A DNA stretch of 64,000 bases, taken from the NCBI GenBank assembly GCA_023374025.1, contig SIJG01000010.1:150517-214516 (forward strand), given 5' to 3'. The DNA is from Heterodera schachtii (Eukaryota; Nematoda; Chromadorea; Rhabditida; Heteroderidae). Below are positions 28,501 to 41,200 of this stretch, in pieces. Position 1 is the stretch's first letter. Every line of letters begins with the position of its first letter. The position numbers and the translations under genes were made by a program. Below the pieces are notes generated by a model. That model ran no database searches. It worked only from the letters and a program-made list of their open reading frames with translations, and was not told where the DNA came from.

Positions 28501-31500
28501 GACGAAGACGGCGAATGGGACGAGGACAAGGCACCACGCTGATGATGATGGAGGTGGAGGTGGTGGTGTTGCGGTTGGATTGACGAGGTAGAAGAATTGT
28601 GTTGAAAGGCTGCCTGATGATGATGATAATGTGGTTGTTGCTCGTTGGGTGCCGGCGAAGATGGCATTTCCTGTGACATAGCAAAAATAATAGTAAATGA
28701 AAATGGAGCAGGGCGATTTCGCCAGGAGAAAATTTAAAAAAATTGTACCAAAACTTAAAAAAATTTAATGGTCAAAAATTTAAAAAAGTTTCAAAACGTT
28801 TTGAGAGAATTTTCTTTTTTCTTAATATTTATATCATTTTTTTTACAACATTTTTCGATTTTTTTTTTAAATTTTTTTGACAATATAAATGAAAACTTTA
28901 AATTTTTAAAAATTTTATAGAGGGGGGGGGGGGTGAATGAAGTGCAGCCCCAAATGAATGAAAAAACAAACAATTATTACCCTGGAGACAGTTGAAAGCA
29001 TTTCGATGAATTGTTGAATTTTGAGCAAAAGTGCCAGCTGTCGATTCGTTTCCATCAATGTTGGATAATGGTGCTAAAAAAAATTGCAAATAATCTCATT
29101 TCGCGCCCGCCTCCACCCATACGACAATTTTTTTTTATTAAAAATACTGGGTTTTTTTTTATATATTTTCCTCAAAAATTTTAAGAAAAATTTTTGAAAG
29201 AAATTGGTTAGCTTGAATTTTTACAAAAAAAAAATTTCAAAGAATTTAAAATTTCAGTTTTTGAAGCACTCACTCACTCCGCCCGTCACACAACCAACAT
29301 AACACACCTCAATGTGACTGATCGCATCGTCGAGTTGGCCCCGCTTGACCATGCGCAAGATGGACCGGCGCTGGTCCATTTTGTCATGGTGTTCCATCTC
29401 CTCGTCCAGTGCCTCCTGCACAGAGCGGACCACAGTTCGGCGTTTGTTGGCCATGCTGCCCGTCGATGTTGTAGTCGCTGGCGCCGCGGCATCGCTGCAA
29501 CCGTCGGCACCACCACCAAACACGATGATGGATTGCATCACTGAGTTGGCCACAGTCTCCGCAGCCGTCGTTGGCGGTGGTGACTGTTGTTGCTGTTGTA
29601 GGTCTTCTTTGGCCTGCTCTGAAATGGACGATTTTGCGTTGGCCGTTGACCGGTTCAGCGCTTCCAATGCCCTGGAATATCCTTCGTAGGTCATCCATTT
29701 GGCGATCAAGCTGAAAGTTGCAATTTTTTCGACCATTTGTCATAGTTAAAAGGACGGCTCATGTCGGCACCGCCGGACCACTTGTCTTCTATTTTTTTTA
29801 AATTAGCCCCAAAAATCTCACAAAAAAACTAAATTTCAAATATACCCGTGCTGAAAAAAATCATTGGGCGAAGCGAAAAAAAAATTATTTTTTTTTTTTT
29901 TTGTGTGGGGAGGGGGAGGGTTGCTAATTTGTATTTTAAGGCGACAACCCAACTCCCAATGGTGGAATTTGTTCGTATTGAAGCCGGCTGCCCCCGCTCT
30001 CTCTAATTAATTTAAGAGTGTCACTCCCAGCCGACCTGTTCATCCAAAGCACTTTTTCGGGTGGCAATTCAATGGCGGCAATTGCATTTTTTGTCGCCTG
30101 TTCAGCTGCCTGAAAACAATTTGTTTTTTTTATATTTTAAAACATTTGATCCGTTGATTCACAAGCCAAAAATGCCCCACTCACATTCATTTCGGCGAAA
30201 ACGTCAAACACAAAAGGGCGTTGGCCAAAGTTGGCGTCAATCTGTAAAACTTGCAAAATTAAACTGTTTTTTGAGCCTAATTCATCCATATGTTTGAATT
30301 TTCATTTTAGTTAACCAAAACTAACAAAACATAAAAGTCATCAATAATTTTTTTTCTTTTTTTATTTTATTGTAATCATAAATGTGAAATATGAAAATTG
30401 TTCGAATTTGAGCCCGGAATTGAGTGGGGACAGTTTTAATCATTTTGCGCTCCCCAAAATGACCATTTCATCCGCCGTTTGCATGCCAACTGTTGGATAG
30501 AGATCGTTGACCAGTGGAATGGGCTCAGTGTTTGCCACACCTTGAAAATTGGAGTGAAAAATGGAATAAAAAAAAAATTAAATAGCTATGTGTGAAATAA
30601 TACTCGCGGGTAGGATGGAAAAATTCGTATAATCTCAATTTTCGAAAGATTTAAAAAAAAAAACCTTGGGTTTTCTTCAAAAATTATAAAGAAAAGTCGA
30701 AGGATTCATCGAAAATTTCGTACAAAAAATTATGGCAAGGCAAAATATAGGGGATTTTCATTTGCTGACAATAAAGTTGTAGGCACAAAAAAAATGCACA
30801 CACCCAAATGCTTCCCGTTCTTTGTGAAGAACAGTTGGCGCGTGACAAAGTTCAACCCGCAGCCGACCACGTCGCCGGTGGTGAAGGTGGGCCCGTACTC
30901 CACCCCTTTGCCGACCGAGGCGAAGAAATTGCCATCATCGCCATGGTAGCCGTACGATGTTTTGTCCCAGCCGGGCAACCGATTCAATGACACTCCTTTC
31001 TCGCTCAATCCGATTCCCATGTAACTAAAACATCGGAAAAAATGAGAAACGCAAAATTTTCATTTCCGGCCAATTCCAAAACTCTGTTTTTTTGTTAGTC
31101 CGGATTCAAAAATAGTGCGAAAATTCAAATTTCCATTTGCAACAATGCCACGAAAAATGTTTGGGTGGGACAACATATTTTATATAACCCGTAGTAAATG
31201 AATGTTTTTGCCAAAAAAAAGGGGTGGGAATATGCCAATATTTGGCGCCGAATCGACGGCCACACTTTCTCAACAACTCACCCGCCGGTGCCCTTGTTCA
31301 CCACGGTCATCTCAAAATAGAACACAATGCATGAGCGCGGAATTGGCCGATTGGCACGGACCGCGGCCGCGTCTTTGCTGTTTTTTGTGTCACCTTTGCC
31401 TAAAAAAATTTCGAATTTTTTTCTAAAAAATTTTTTTTTGTTACGTTTTGTGACGCGTAAAAAATCGGAGGACAATTCCAACACTTGGGCCGGGCCCGGC

Positions 31501-32847
31501 GCGTTTTGTCCAGCGCCGGCCTGCTGCTGAGCAGCCACAGCACCAGGCATCCAACGATCATTTCTGTTCCAATGACGCGGCAATTTCTGAATTTGTATTT
31601 GGACGTATGTAATTTCACACACGGTATTTCATATACACCCCCTCGATTAGAGCCCCCCCCCCTCCGAGGAAGTTGAAAAAATAGTCCCTGCTGGAGGTCC
31701 TGTTACAAAACATTTTTTTACATTTTACCATGGTGGGGGGAAGTTGATTTTGAGTTAAACCGACCAAAACGATTTATATGCCCTCTTGAAGCTTATATAA
31801 AAAATTTTTGTCACAAGAAATTAGATGAAAAAATCACTGCTCCACTTGGTAAGCCTAACATTCTGTTACCATACCAAAATTTTGAAAAATTTCTAAAAAA
31901 AGTAAGAGACGAGTTTTTTTTATTACAATTTTCTACCAGAAAGTTTCCCCTATTTGCTTTTTGGTTCCTTATTTTGGTAGCATAATCTTTTTGTAATGAT
32001 GGAATTATTTGTTTAAATTGAACCTGAATTTCCGTGTGCGGGTACAATTTCTTCAACCGTTGCAGCACCTTTGCCTCATCACATTCGTACAAATTCTAGA
32101 TAACAAATACGATTCAAATTCTGTGTAAATTATACATTTAGAAACACATCTCTTCAACCGTTTTTTTGGATAAATTAAGCGTTGAAAGACCCATCCAGTT
32201 TGCTGACGGGTCAGTTTTTGGCGCAGGGACATTTTTGGAGCCACAAACTTTAAAATGCCATAACTTTTTTCATAGAGAACTAAATGAAATGTCATTGAAC
32301 CATTCGATAGATATAACTGTTCCCAATCAGTGTGCAAAATTTCAAAAAATTAATTAAAGTTCCAAAAAAGATATGACACGTGGCGCCAAATGGCCAGAAA
32401 AGGACAATTTTTTGAGGTTTTTGTTGTCCATAAACTTTTTTGTGATCAAATGTAATTTTTTTTTTAATTTTGCATACCAAGAGAGACTGTACAGCAATTC
32501 AAATTTATACCAAATTTCGTTTAAGTGGTTGACAAATAAAAAAGTTATAGCGTTTGACACCAAAATGGCCTGACCCGTTGATGACCCTTTTCAAATAATT
32601 ACGTTCAAATTAATTTGGAAATGGCTTAAAACAATTATAATTCATATGAAAAATGCTGCACCGAATGCATTGGGTCCGTCGCTGAACTGCTTGCTCCCCT
32701 TGCGGCCGTCGTCATGTCCTTCGCCTCTTCCGCCTCATGGCGCAGCACATCGACAATGGAAAAGCGCTGAGCAGGCGACGGATCTTGCACGGGATCAGGT
32801 GCATCCATCATCGGAATGTCCAGATCATCGTCCTCCGGTAGATCCAT
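25600..32847 (-). CDS. ranbp9: RanBPM/RanBP9-10 homologue (SPRY-LisH-CTLH-CRA)
   Basis: Seventeen exons in consistent phase: 32847-32662, 32095-32024, 31586-31445, 31399-31282, 31024-30804, 30540-30464, 30241-30185, 30109-30036, 29710-29308, 29073-28981, 28670-28280, 27872-27550, 27255-27168, 26783-26674, 26599-26483, 26262-26151 and 25763-25600 (915 aa). It is a scaffold subunit of the CTLH/GID ubiquitin ligase. The SPRY domain spans about residues 135-270 ([76 protein letters not shown]). LisH/CTLH follows from residue 316 ([15 protein letters not shown] ... [21 protein letters not shown]). A long S/G/Q/H-rich linker is in the middle. The CRA domain is C-terminal ([42 protein letters not shown]), ending in an E-rich tail. 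Introns 26673-26600 and 26150-25764 begin GC. There is no signal peptide, so this is the housekeeping protein and not a secreted SPRY effector. Confidence 0.95.
27256..27549. repeat. RanBPM intron 12, made almost entirely of a CCGGCGG-core repeat
   Basis: The intron runs from a donor at GTACATTTTTTAGGGGGG to an acceptor at CCCCTTTTTAAG (minus strand). Between them lie a poly-T/GGCGCGC block, the GC core at 27395-27420 and poly-C blocks, the same order seen in other copies of this family. The splice sites fall at the edges of the repeat. Confidence 0.6.
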
Positions 32848-34634
32848 GGAAATGATGCCTTACAAATTAGACTGTCTGGTTGCTAGGCACTAATTCTTTC
32901 TCTTGCTGATGAAAATTTTTTTAGACAATTAATTTTTCCAACTTTAATTTTATGTCCATGTTATGTTTGGACGGGCCAACACCCACCCAAGCTATATGTA
33001 TAAAGAATTTTTTTTTGTGATTTTCGATATTTTTTCGGTCTATTTTACAGTGGTAAAAATCATGGATGGGACGGGATTCCGAGTTTCAATTTTATTTTTT
33101 TATTTTTTTTGGAGGCGGGGAATATTCCGATTTCCAAAAAAAAAAAATTTTTTTTTTGGGTATCAGAATTCCATCCTGATGGACGTACAAGTGTGAATGT
33201 GGAACTTTTTCTCTATGGACCATATAAAAGAATTTTATAAGAAATTAAAATTTGATGACAAAAAAAAAAAAAATTATTTTTTGGTGTTTTGAGATGCAGA
33301 GCACAAAGTGAGTGAAAACAGCAAGCGAACTGAAAAATATGTACCAACAGCAGCAGCAGCGTCAAATGCTTCTCCTTCCTTCTCCCCACTACTCTTTCCC
33401 CATTTTCAGTGTATATTATATTATATTATTATATATATATGTGTATTATGTATAAATGCTATGAAAGAAAATGAGGAAACGACGGACGGACGACCCACCG
33501 ACCGGAGCAAAAAGAGGAGAAAAGTGAGAAAAGAATGAATGAATTTGCACACATTTAGCCCTCCCCCCTAGCAGCAGTCCCTCCACCAATTTCCCCATTC
33601 CCCCCAAATGTCTTTCTTTTCTTTATAAGCCAGTAGCACCACCACAGTCTCATCAGTGTGAGTGTCACGGCGAGCGGTTGCGGTACGCTTCCAATTTGTC
33701 GAGGTCAAACAGACACAGACAGACACACACAAACAGAGGGAGAGACAGAAAGACTGACATGAGCAGCAAGAGCCAGCCACACAGAAGAGAGAAACTGGCT
33801 GAACAATGATTACTTGTTGATGGGGTGGGGGGGGGGGGAGCTGGAAGACGGGAAGATGGACAAGGGCAATGAAATGAATGTGATGGAAGAGCTCTTCTAT
33901 AGGTACATATGATGATGTAAATCATACATAGAATGAGAATGGAAGAACGAATGATTTGACGGGTGAAAGTGAGACGACCAATAGATAATTAGTTGGGACC
34001 GGATTTTTAAGCACCTCGGAAATTTCTGAAGTTTAAAAAGCTAATTTTCTTACATTCCATTCAGTTTAAATATCTTAGTATGAGGGCTACCATTCTATTT
34101 AAAAAAATTGCTCACTTTTTGCAAAACGAAAAAAAGACGTCAAAAATTTGGCGTGCAATTTCAAGTTTTGAAAACAAATTTTTTGGGCCGACGCTCGGCA
34201 TTCTGATGGAAAATATCAGGAAAATTAAAATTAGCCAGGCGGAGAAAAAATTTTTGAGTCGGTCGGTGCTCAATATAATAACGCTGAAAATAATGAAAAA
34301 TAGCATTAAGGCAGAGAAAAAAAGGAATCGATGTGATGTGATGTGCATATGATAAAAATAAAGTGTAGTCCAATTACACCGCTCGCCCTTCTCACTCTCT
34401 CTCTCTCCCCTCTCTCTCTCTCTCTCTCCTCTCGCCTCTCTCTTTCTTACTCTCTCTCCCTCTCCCCCGCTTCTCTCTCTCTCTCTCTCATTTTCTTGTC
34501 TCTCTCTCTCTCCCTCTCTCTTTCTTACTCTCTCTCCCTCTCCCCCGCTTCTCTCTCTCTCTCTCATTCTCTTGTCTCTCTCTCCTCTCTCTCTCTCTCC
34601 CCCGCTCCTCTCTCTCTCTCTACTAAGAAGGGGC

Positions 34635-34673
<39 letters not shown>

Positions 34674-35288
34674 AATACCCCTTTCATAGCAAAGTACGAA
34701 AGGGCCATTCGTTGTCATCACTCACACGGTGAGTCGGGTGATTAATGCATTTCAAAAATTCACAAAAATTGCTATGTTTTTCAACCAAAAAATATATTCG
34801 TGCAAGAAATGTTGCAATTTTTTATATGTTCGATAGCCGTTGTGTCCTTTATTTCTCTCTATAAAATTTTGTTGAATCTCAAAATTAGAAACCTATTGAA
34901 TATTTTAAATTATGACGAGAAATTTTCATACATTAATATCCCAATTAGTGATCATAATCTCATAATTATTCAATTATTAATAAATGCTAAAAATTTGAAA
35001 ATGTTGGCACAAATGTAAGTAATGCCAATCAATAAAACACCGGATGGAAATAAAAAACAAATATAGATATGTGTACATCCTTTCATCAATTAATAATCAT
35101 CAGAAAAATAATGTTCTTCCCACTCGGTCTTTCAATTTTGGCCTTATTGGATGTCCATTTTTAACTGCGTTCGCTTCGCTTTTGAATCGTTTAATGATTT
35201 CCTTAATTGGAAATTTCAAAAAATTAAATTTACTCATTTTATTGGCAATCCAAAAATTTTTAAAATTTTTTCTGGGTTTTTTTTTAAA
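32848..35288. other. Intergenic region with microsatellites
   Basis: I found no gene. It holds AT-rich DNA, a TATATTA repeat near 33410-33445, an ACAGACAC-type stretch near 33710-33735, a poly-G run near 33827, and the CT/GA tract listed separately. Small hydrophobic frames at 34800-35290 have no motif. Confidence 0.6.
34392..34667 (+). repeat. CT microsatellite followed by a GA run
   Basis: About 230 bp of TCTC repeat, with two near-identical copies of a TCTTACTCTCTCTCCCTCTC segment, is followed after a 15-bp spacer by 30 bp of GA repeat. The CT and GA runs can pair into a hairpin. Confidence 0.9.
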
Positions 35289-38200
35289 TTAAATTTTTAC
35301 ATCATTCTTATGAGGCCCACAAGCGAATTTCCCATCCAAATAGATCAAATTGAATGGTTGACAACATGACGGCAATGGATATTGACAAACTCCGATGTTG
35401 CATGGTTCGGTCACTTTATATTCTCCGCTAAATTAAAATTGCCAGGATAATTAATTCATTAGTTAATTGCTTTTATCATATGTCTCTCACTATAAAATTT
35501 TTTTAAATGATTTTTCATGGAATATTTAATTCGAAGATTTAAAAATATTCGATTTTTAATTGATCACAAATATCCAATCCTGAGAGATTTTGAGTCAAAA
35601 TTTTAAAAGATATTAAGCCTTTCCGATCCGGTCCACTAGCGAATTTTAGCCATTTAATTGAATTTTTGTAAAATGATTTTCCTAATTATCCCCTAATTGC
35701 AAAATTTTGGTGGCGGCATTCCTCTATCTGATGATCAGCTTTGATCAGAAATCTCATTTATCACCCAGCAAAAGCTTACATGCATGGACAGCCTCGACCA
35801 CCCTGAAATGACAAGCAGTCGCGCACTCGCTGCACCATGCCACAAGCACCGCAATCGGATGTGCATGAGCCGATCTCACGCCACTCGCTCCATTCGCCCT
35901 GATTGCCAGAACAGTCCGGCACTGCCGAGTCGTTGGTGGCACCTCTATTTGTGCCAGAGGATGGCGGCATTGAGCCATCTCCGATTTGTGGTAACGGATT
36001 TTCTGTTGTCGCTTCGTGCTGTCCATTTTGGTCAATGTTAGCTGTTTGTTGATCACTGTTGCCGTCATGTCCATTTTGCTGTTGTTCATCAAAATGATTT
36101 CCATCTTGATTCCGATCAGTCTGATCAACACTCGGCTGTGGCTGATTGCCTCCATTTGTTCCAGTTTGACTCCCTTCGTCCAAATGATCGCTTCCTCTAT
36201 CTTCTTTATGATCAGTGTGATCAATAATACCATCACTACCCGGCTGTCGATCACCACCATTTCCATGTTGGCCCTGTCTCTCAGTCTGATCAGTATTTGG
36301 CTGCTGTTGTTTTTCATTTTGATCAACATTTGGCTGATGCTGTCCATCACCATTTCTGTCTAGACCATGTTCACCAGTCCGATCATTATCCGTCTGCTGC
36401 TGTCCACCACCATTTCCGTGTTGGCCCTGTCGTTCAGTCTGATCAACATTCGGCAGTTGATCACCACCATTTCCGTGTTGGCCCTGTCGTTCAGTCTGAT
36501 CAACATTCGGCAGTTGATCACCACCAATTCCGTGTTGGCCCTGTTCACCAGTCCGATCACTATCCGGCTGCTGCTGCTGATCAGCGCCATTCCGACTTGG
36601 CTGATTCTGATCACCAGCATTGTCACCTCCTCCTCGTCGTCCATCTCCTCCGAATGTGTCATCTTTGTGCTTCTTCGTGTTCTGGTCTTCACTTGTTTTT
36701 TCCTCATCTCCATGTTGTCCATTCTCTTCTCTATTGCTTCCATCCTTTTCCCTTTCTTCTGTTATTGGTGGCATTTCTGTGGTGCCAACATCATCGCCTC
36801 CATTTTGGCGATTTTCTTCCTGATCAACTCCGTGTTGGTCTTGATCATCTCCAACTTTTTGATTCCGATCATTGGCACCATGTTCTTCCTGATCACCTCT
36901 ATTGTGATTCTGATCATCTTCATTTTGTTTCTGCTCTTCGTCTCTATTATTCATATCATCTCCAACTTGGTCTTGGTGAGTTTTATCTCGATTTTGATCG
37001 TCTCCAACTGGTGGGTTCAACTCAGTGCCACCATTTTGTTCCTGATCACTTTCATTTTTGTTCTGATCATCACCATTTTGATTAGCATTACCACCTAAAA
37101 TAAAGAAAAATATTAAATTAATTAAAATTAATCGAAAATTTCATTTTGTCTACATCTTTTTCAATTTTACTTTTTGTTGTTTTCGTTTTTTCTGAATTAA
37201 CAGCATCCTTAATTGACCTTTCTTTCTTAGAAGGATCGATTTGATCCTCCTCATCTGATCTTTGATTTTGTTCCAAATTCTGATCAGTTTTTGCCTCGTC
37301 ATTATTTGGGGGCTTTTTGTCAGAATTTTCTTGTTCCCTTTTCTCTTCACTATTATTATATTGAATATCTCCAGCATTAGTTCGGGGCTTTTGATCAGCT
37401 TCTTCTTCCGCTTTGTTGTTGCTATTTTTGCTGTCTTCTTCCACTTTCTGCTGATCAGCTTTTTCCTTTTCATCTTTTTTTGGAACAGATTTATCCAGGA
37501 TATCATTTGGTGTTATTTCACCTTCTTGATTCCCTTCCAAATTGTTCTGAGGCTTTTTCTCTGGTTCTTCTTTTTCCGATTTACTCTGATTGGGCTTTTC
37601 CCCATTTTCTTCTTTCGCCGATTTCTCTTCTGGGTTTTTTACTTCCTTTTCCTGATCAGGCTCTTCTTCTGCTTCATCTTCACCTGATTTGTTCTCCTCA
37701 TCCTGGTCATCAGTTTCATCTTCTTCTGATTTATTCTGATTAGTCTTTTGTCCTGCGTCATTGTCGCCTGGTTTATTCTGATCAGGATTTTCATCAGTTT
37801 TAGTTTCATCTTCTCCCGATTTATTTTGATCAGGGTTTCCCTCTGCTTCATTTTCGCCAGAATTATTCTGATCAGGATTTTCATCAGTTTTAGTTTTATC
37901 TTCTTCCGAATTATTTTGATCAGGATTTTGATCAATTTTAGTTTTATCTTCTTCCGAATTATTTTGATCAGGCTTTCCATCGGTTTCAGTTTCATCATCT
38001 CCTGATTTATTTTGGTCAGGGTTTCCCTCTGCTTCATTTTCGCCAGAATTATTCTGATCAGGATTTTCACCAGTTTTAGTTTTATCTTCTTCCGAATTAT
38101 TTTGATCAGAATTTTGATCAATTGTAGTTTTATCTTCTTCCGAATTATTTTGATCAGGCTTTCCATCGGTTTCAGTTTCATCCTCGCCTGATTTATTCTG

Positions 38201-41200
38201 ATCAGGACTTTCATCTGTTTTCGTTTCACCTTCTTCCGATTTATTTTGATCAGGCTTTTCTCCTACGTAGAGTAGCACGGGACCGGGACCGGGACCGGGA
38301 CCGGGGCGGGAAATCCCGGTTTTTTCAGGTCCCGGTCCCGGTCCCGGTTTTTGGAAAAATTGAAATCCCGGTCCCGGTTTTGCCAGTCCCGGTCCCGGCG
38401 GGACTAAATAAGCATGGTAAGAATGGGGGTCTGGGTGAGAAATGAGAAGGGAATTGGTGAGAAAGAGAAATTTTTGAGAAAAAAAAAATTAAATTATTTA
38501 TTTCATTTAAAGTGCTCCTCGTGATCTTATGTGGTGTAGTGGCTAAACCTTCTGACCTTCGGTGGTCTGCTCTTGGGTTCAATTCCTCGATGGAAAAGAA
38601 ATTTTTTTATATTTTCTTTAACCATTTATTTTAATTGAACTTAATTAATAAAAAATATTTCAACTTAAAATTTTTTTTTCATTTTTAAACAGCCTAAAAA
38701 CCCACAAATTAACTTAATATTTGGTCATTTTTTGGCAAATTCTGTTAACATATTCCATTCAAAATTTAAAAATTTTTCCGGCGGCGCCTATCGGCACCGC
38801 CGGACCCCGCCCCCTCCCAATGTTCCTAAAAAATTTTCCCGAAAAAACAGCGCCACAAAAACAGCGATTTAAAAGCAAAAGATTTAAAAGATTGTTAATT
38901 TATTTAAAAAATCCAGAATTTTGGACAAAAAATTCCAAGATCCCCCCCCCCCCGAAATGAAAATTTTTAAAAATTTACTTGAATTCCTCCTCGAAACGAA
39001 AATTAAAAAATTTTATGGGTACATTTTTATATATAGGCAATTTTCGTAACAAAGTGCACTCAAATTTTTAAATTTTTTTTCAAAAAAAATTTCACTTGGG
39101 AAAAGTCCCGGTTGGTCCCGGTCCCGGCTTTTCTCGCGGTCCCGGTCCCGGTCCCGGACGAAAATCGAGGTCCCGGTCCCGGTCCCGACTTTTCTAGTCC
39201 CGGTAAGTCCCGGTCCCGGTTTTTGTCAAAAATCCCGGTCCCGTGCTACTCTACTCCTACGTCATCTTCACCTGATTTGTTCTCATCCTCGTTTTGAGTT
39301 TCGTCTTCTCCCGAATTATTCTGATCAAGCTTTTCCTCTGCTTCATCTTCGCCTGATTTATTCTGATCAGGCTTTTCCTCTGCTTCATCTTTGCCTGACT
39401 TATTCTGATCAGGCTTTTCCTCTGCTTCATCTTCGCCTGATTTATTCTGATCAGGGTTTTTATCAGTTTTCGTTTCATTTTCTTCCGAATTATTCTGATC
39501 AAGCTTTTCCTCTGCTTCATCTTCGCCTGATTTATTCTGATCAAGCTTTTCCTCTACTTCATCTTTGCCTGACTTATTCTTATCAGGCTTTTCCTCTGCT
39601 TCATCTTCGCCTGATTTATTCTGATCAGGGTTTTCAGCAGTTTTCGTTTCATTTTCTTCTGAATTATTCTGATCAAGCTTTTCCTCTGCTTCATCTTCGC
39701 CTGATTTATTCTGGTCAGGCTTTTCCTCTGCTTCATCTTTGCCTGATTTATTCTGATCAGGCTTTTCCGCTGCTTCATTTTCTCCCGGATTATTCTGATC
39801 AGGCTTTTCCTCTGCTTCATCTTCGCCTGATTTGTTCTCATCCTCGTTTTCATTCTGATCAAGCTTTTCCTCTGCTTCATTTTCTCCCGAATTATTCTGA
39901 TCAGGCTTTTCCAGTGCTTCATCTTCGCCTGATTTATTCTGATCAGGGTTTTCATCAGTTTTCGTTTCATTTTCTTCCGAATTATTTTGATCAGGCTTTT
40001 CATCTGCTTCATGATCTCCCGAATTATTCTGATCAGGCTCTTCTCCTTCTTCATCCTCTTGCGGTTTATTCTGATCAGGTGAATTCCTCTTTTTTCTCAC
40101 TATCTGCTGTTCAGGAAACATTCTGAACAGGCCTTCATTTCCTGCTGCACTTTTTTTCTCATCTTCCGCTTTCTTTCCCTCAATTATGTTTTCTTTCTCT
40201 GTTTTCTCTTTTTCTTCCTCTGCTCTTTTCTTTTCTCTCTCACTCCTTTCTTTCTCCCTTTCTAACATACTATTTGTTTCTCTCTTTTCCCTTTTCTTTT
40301 CCCCCTCTCCTTTCCCATTATCTTTTACTGTTTCTGCTTCTTTTCCAACTTGTTCTCCTTCATCTCCCCATGTGTCTGCCTGATCTCTCGGGTCCCCATT
40401 GTCTCTTTCAACAGACTCTTTCTGTGAAGCATCATTATCATTATAATTATCATTATCACTCTCATTAGCATTTTGTTCCTTATTCTGCTCGCCTATCACA
40501 ACTTCTTCCGGGTAAAACTCCATTCCATTGTTTTGTTGTTCCCTTTTCTCCTCTCTTAATGCTTCTTCTATTCCTTTTTCTTTACTTCTTCCTTCACCAT
40601 CATTTTCTTTGTCATCATTTTCATTTATTGAAAATGGATTTTCCGGATAAATTTCTTTAAAATTTCAATTTTTTTAAATTTAATTTTAAATTTCCGCTTA
40701 CCGTTTTCGTGCTCTCCTTGATTCTCTTGCTGTCCTTGTTCCTCCGTTTGTGCTCCATTTGTTCTTCCGTCTGCTGATCCACCGTTTTCTCCTCCTCCTT
40801 CCTCCGTATTTCCCTGGTGATCATCTTCCGGTTGCTCTTCATTCTTTCGCTGTTGATCAGAGTTTCCATCATTTTCTTCTTCTTGTCTATTCTGATCATT
40901 CTTCCCTCCTTTTCCGTTATCGTCATTTGGTGACTGATTATTCTGATCAGTTGTCTGATCGGTTTCCGACTGATTCTGATCACTACTTTTCTCTGCGTCT
41001 TCCTCTTCCGCTGCCGTTTGACCATTTTTATGCTCGTTTTGCCCATCTTCTTCCGCCTTCTGCTGCTGTTGTTCTTGTTCTTCATTCTGATCACCATGCT
41101 CTTCCTGTGCTTTTTGACTCTGATCAGTTTGTTGTCCTTGATTTTCTTCCTTGTCCTTTTCTAATGGTTCTTGTTCCTCATTCTGATCACTATGCTCTTC

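Noticed and set aside
36297..37098. 262- and 243-codon plus-strand frames
   Set aside because: They are antisense to the TSP1-repeat gene, whose codon repeats keep several frames open. The same applies to frames at 37262-37743, 40750-41724 and 41171-41698.
38517..38592. Functional tRNA gene
   Set aside because: The A and B boxes fit, but the acceptor and anticodon stems do not pair well, and it lies inside a transposon. I kept it only as a SINE-like feature.
39257..40054. Minus-strand lysine/methionine-rich frames inside the TSP1-repeat gene
   Set aside because: They are shifted readings of the same acidic repeats. Only the DQNKSGEDE frame joins the neighbouring exons in phase.
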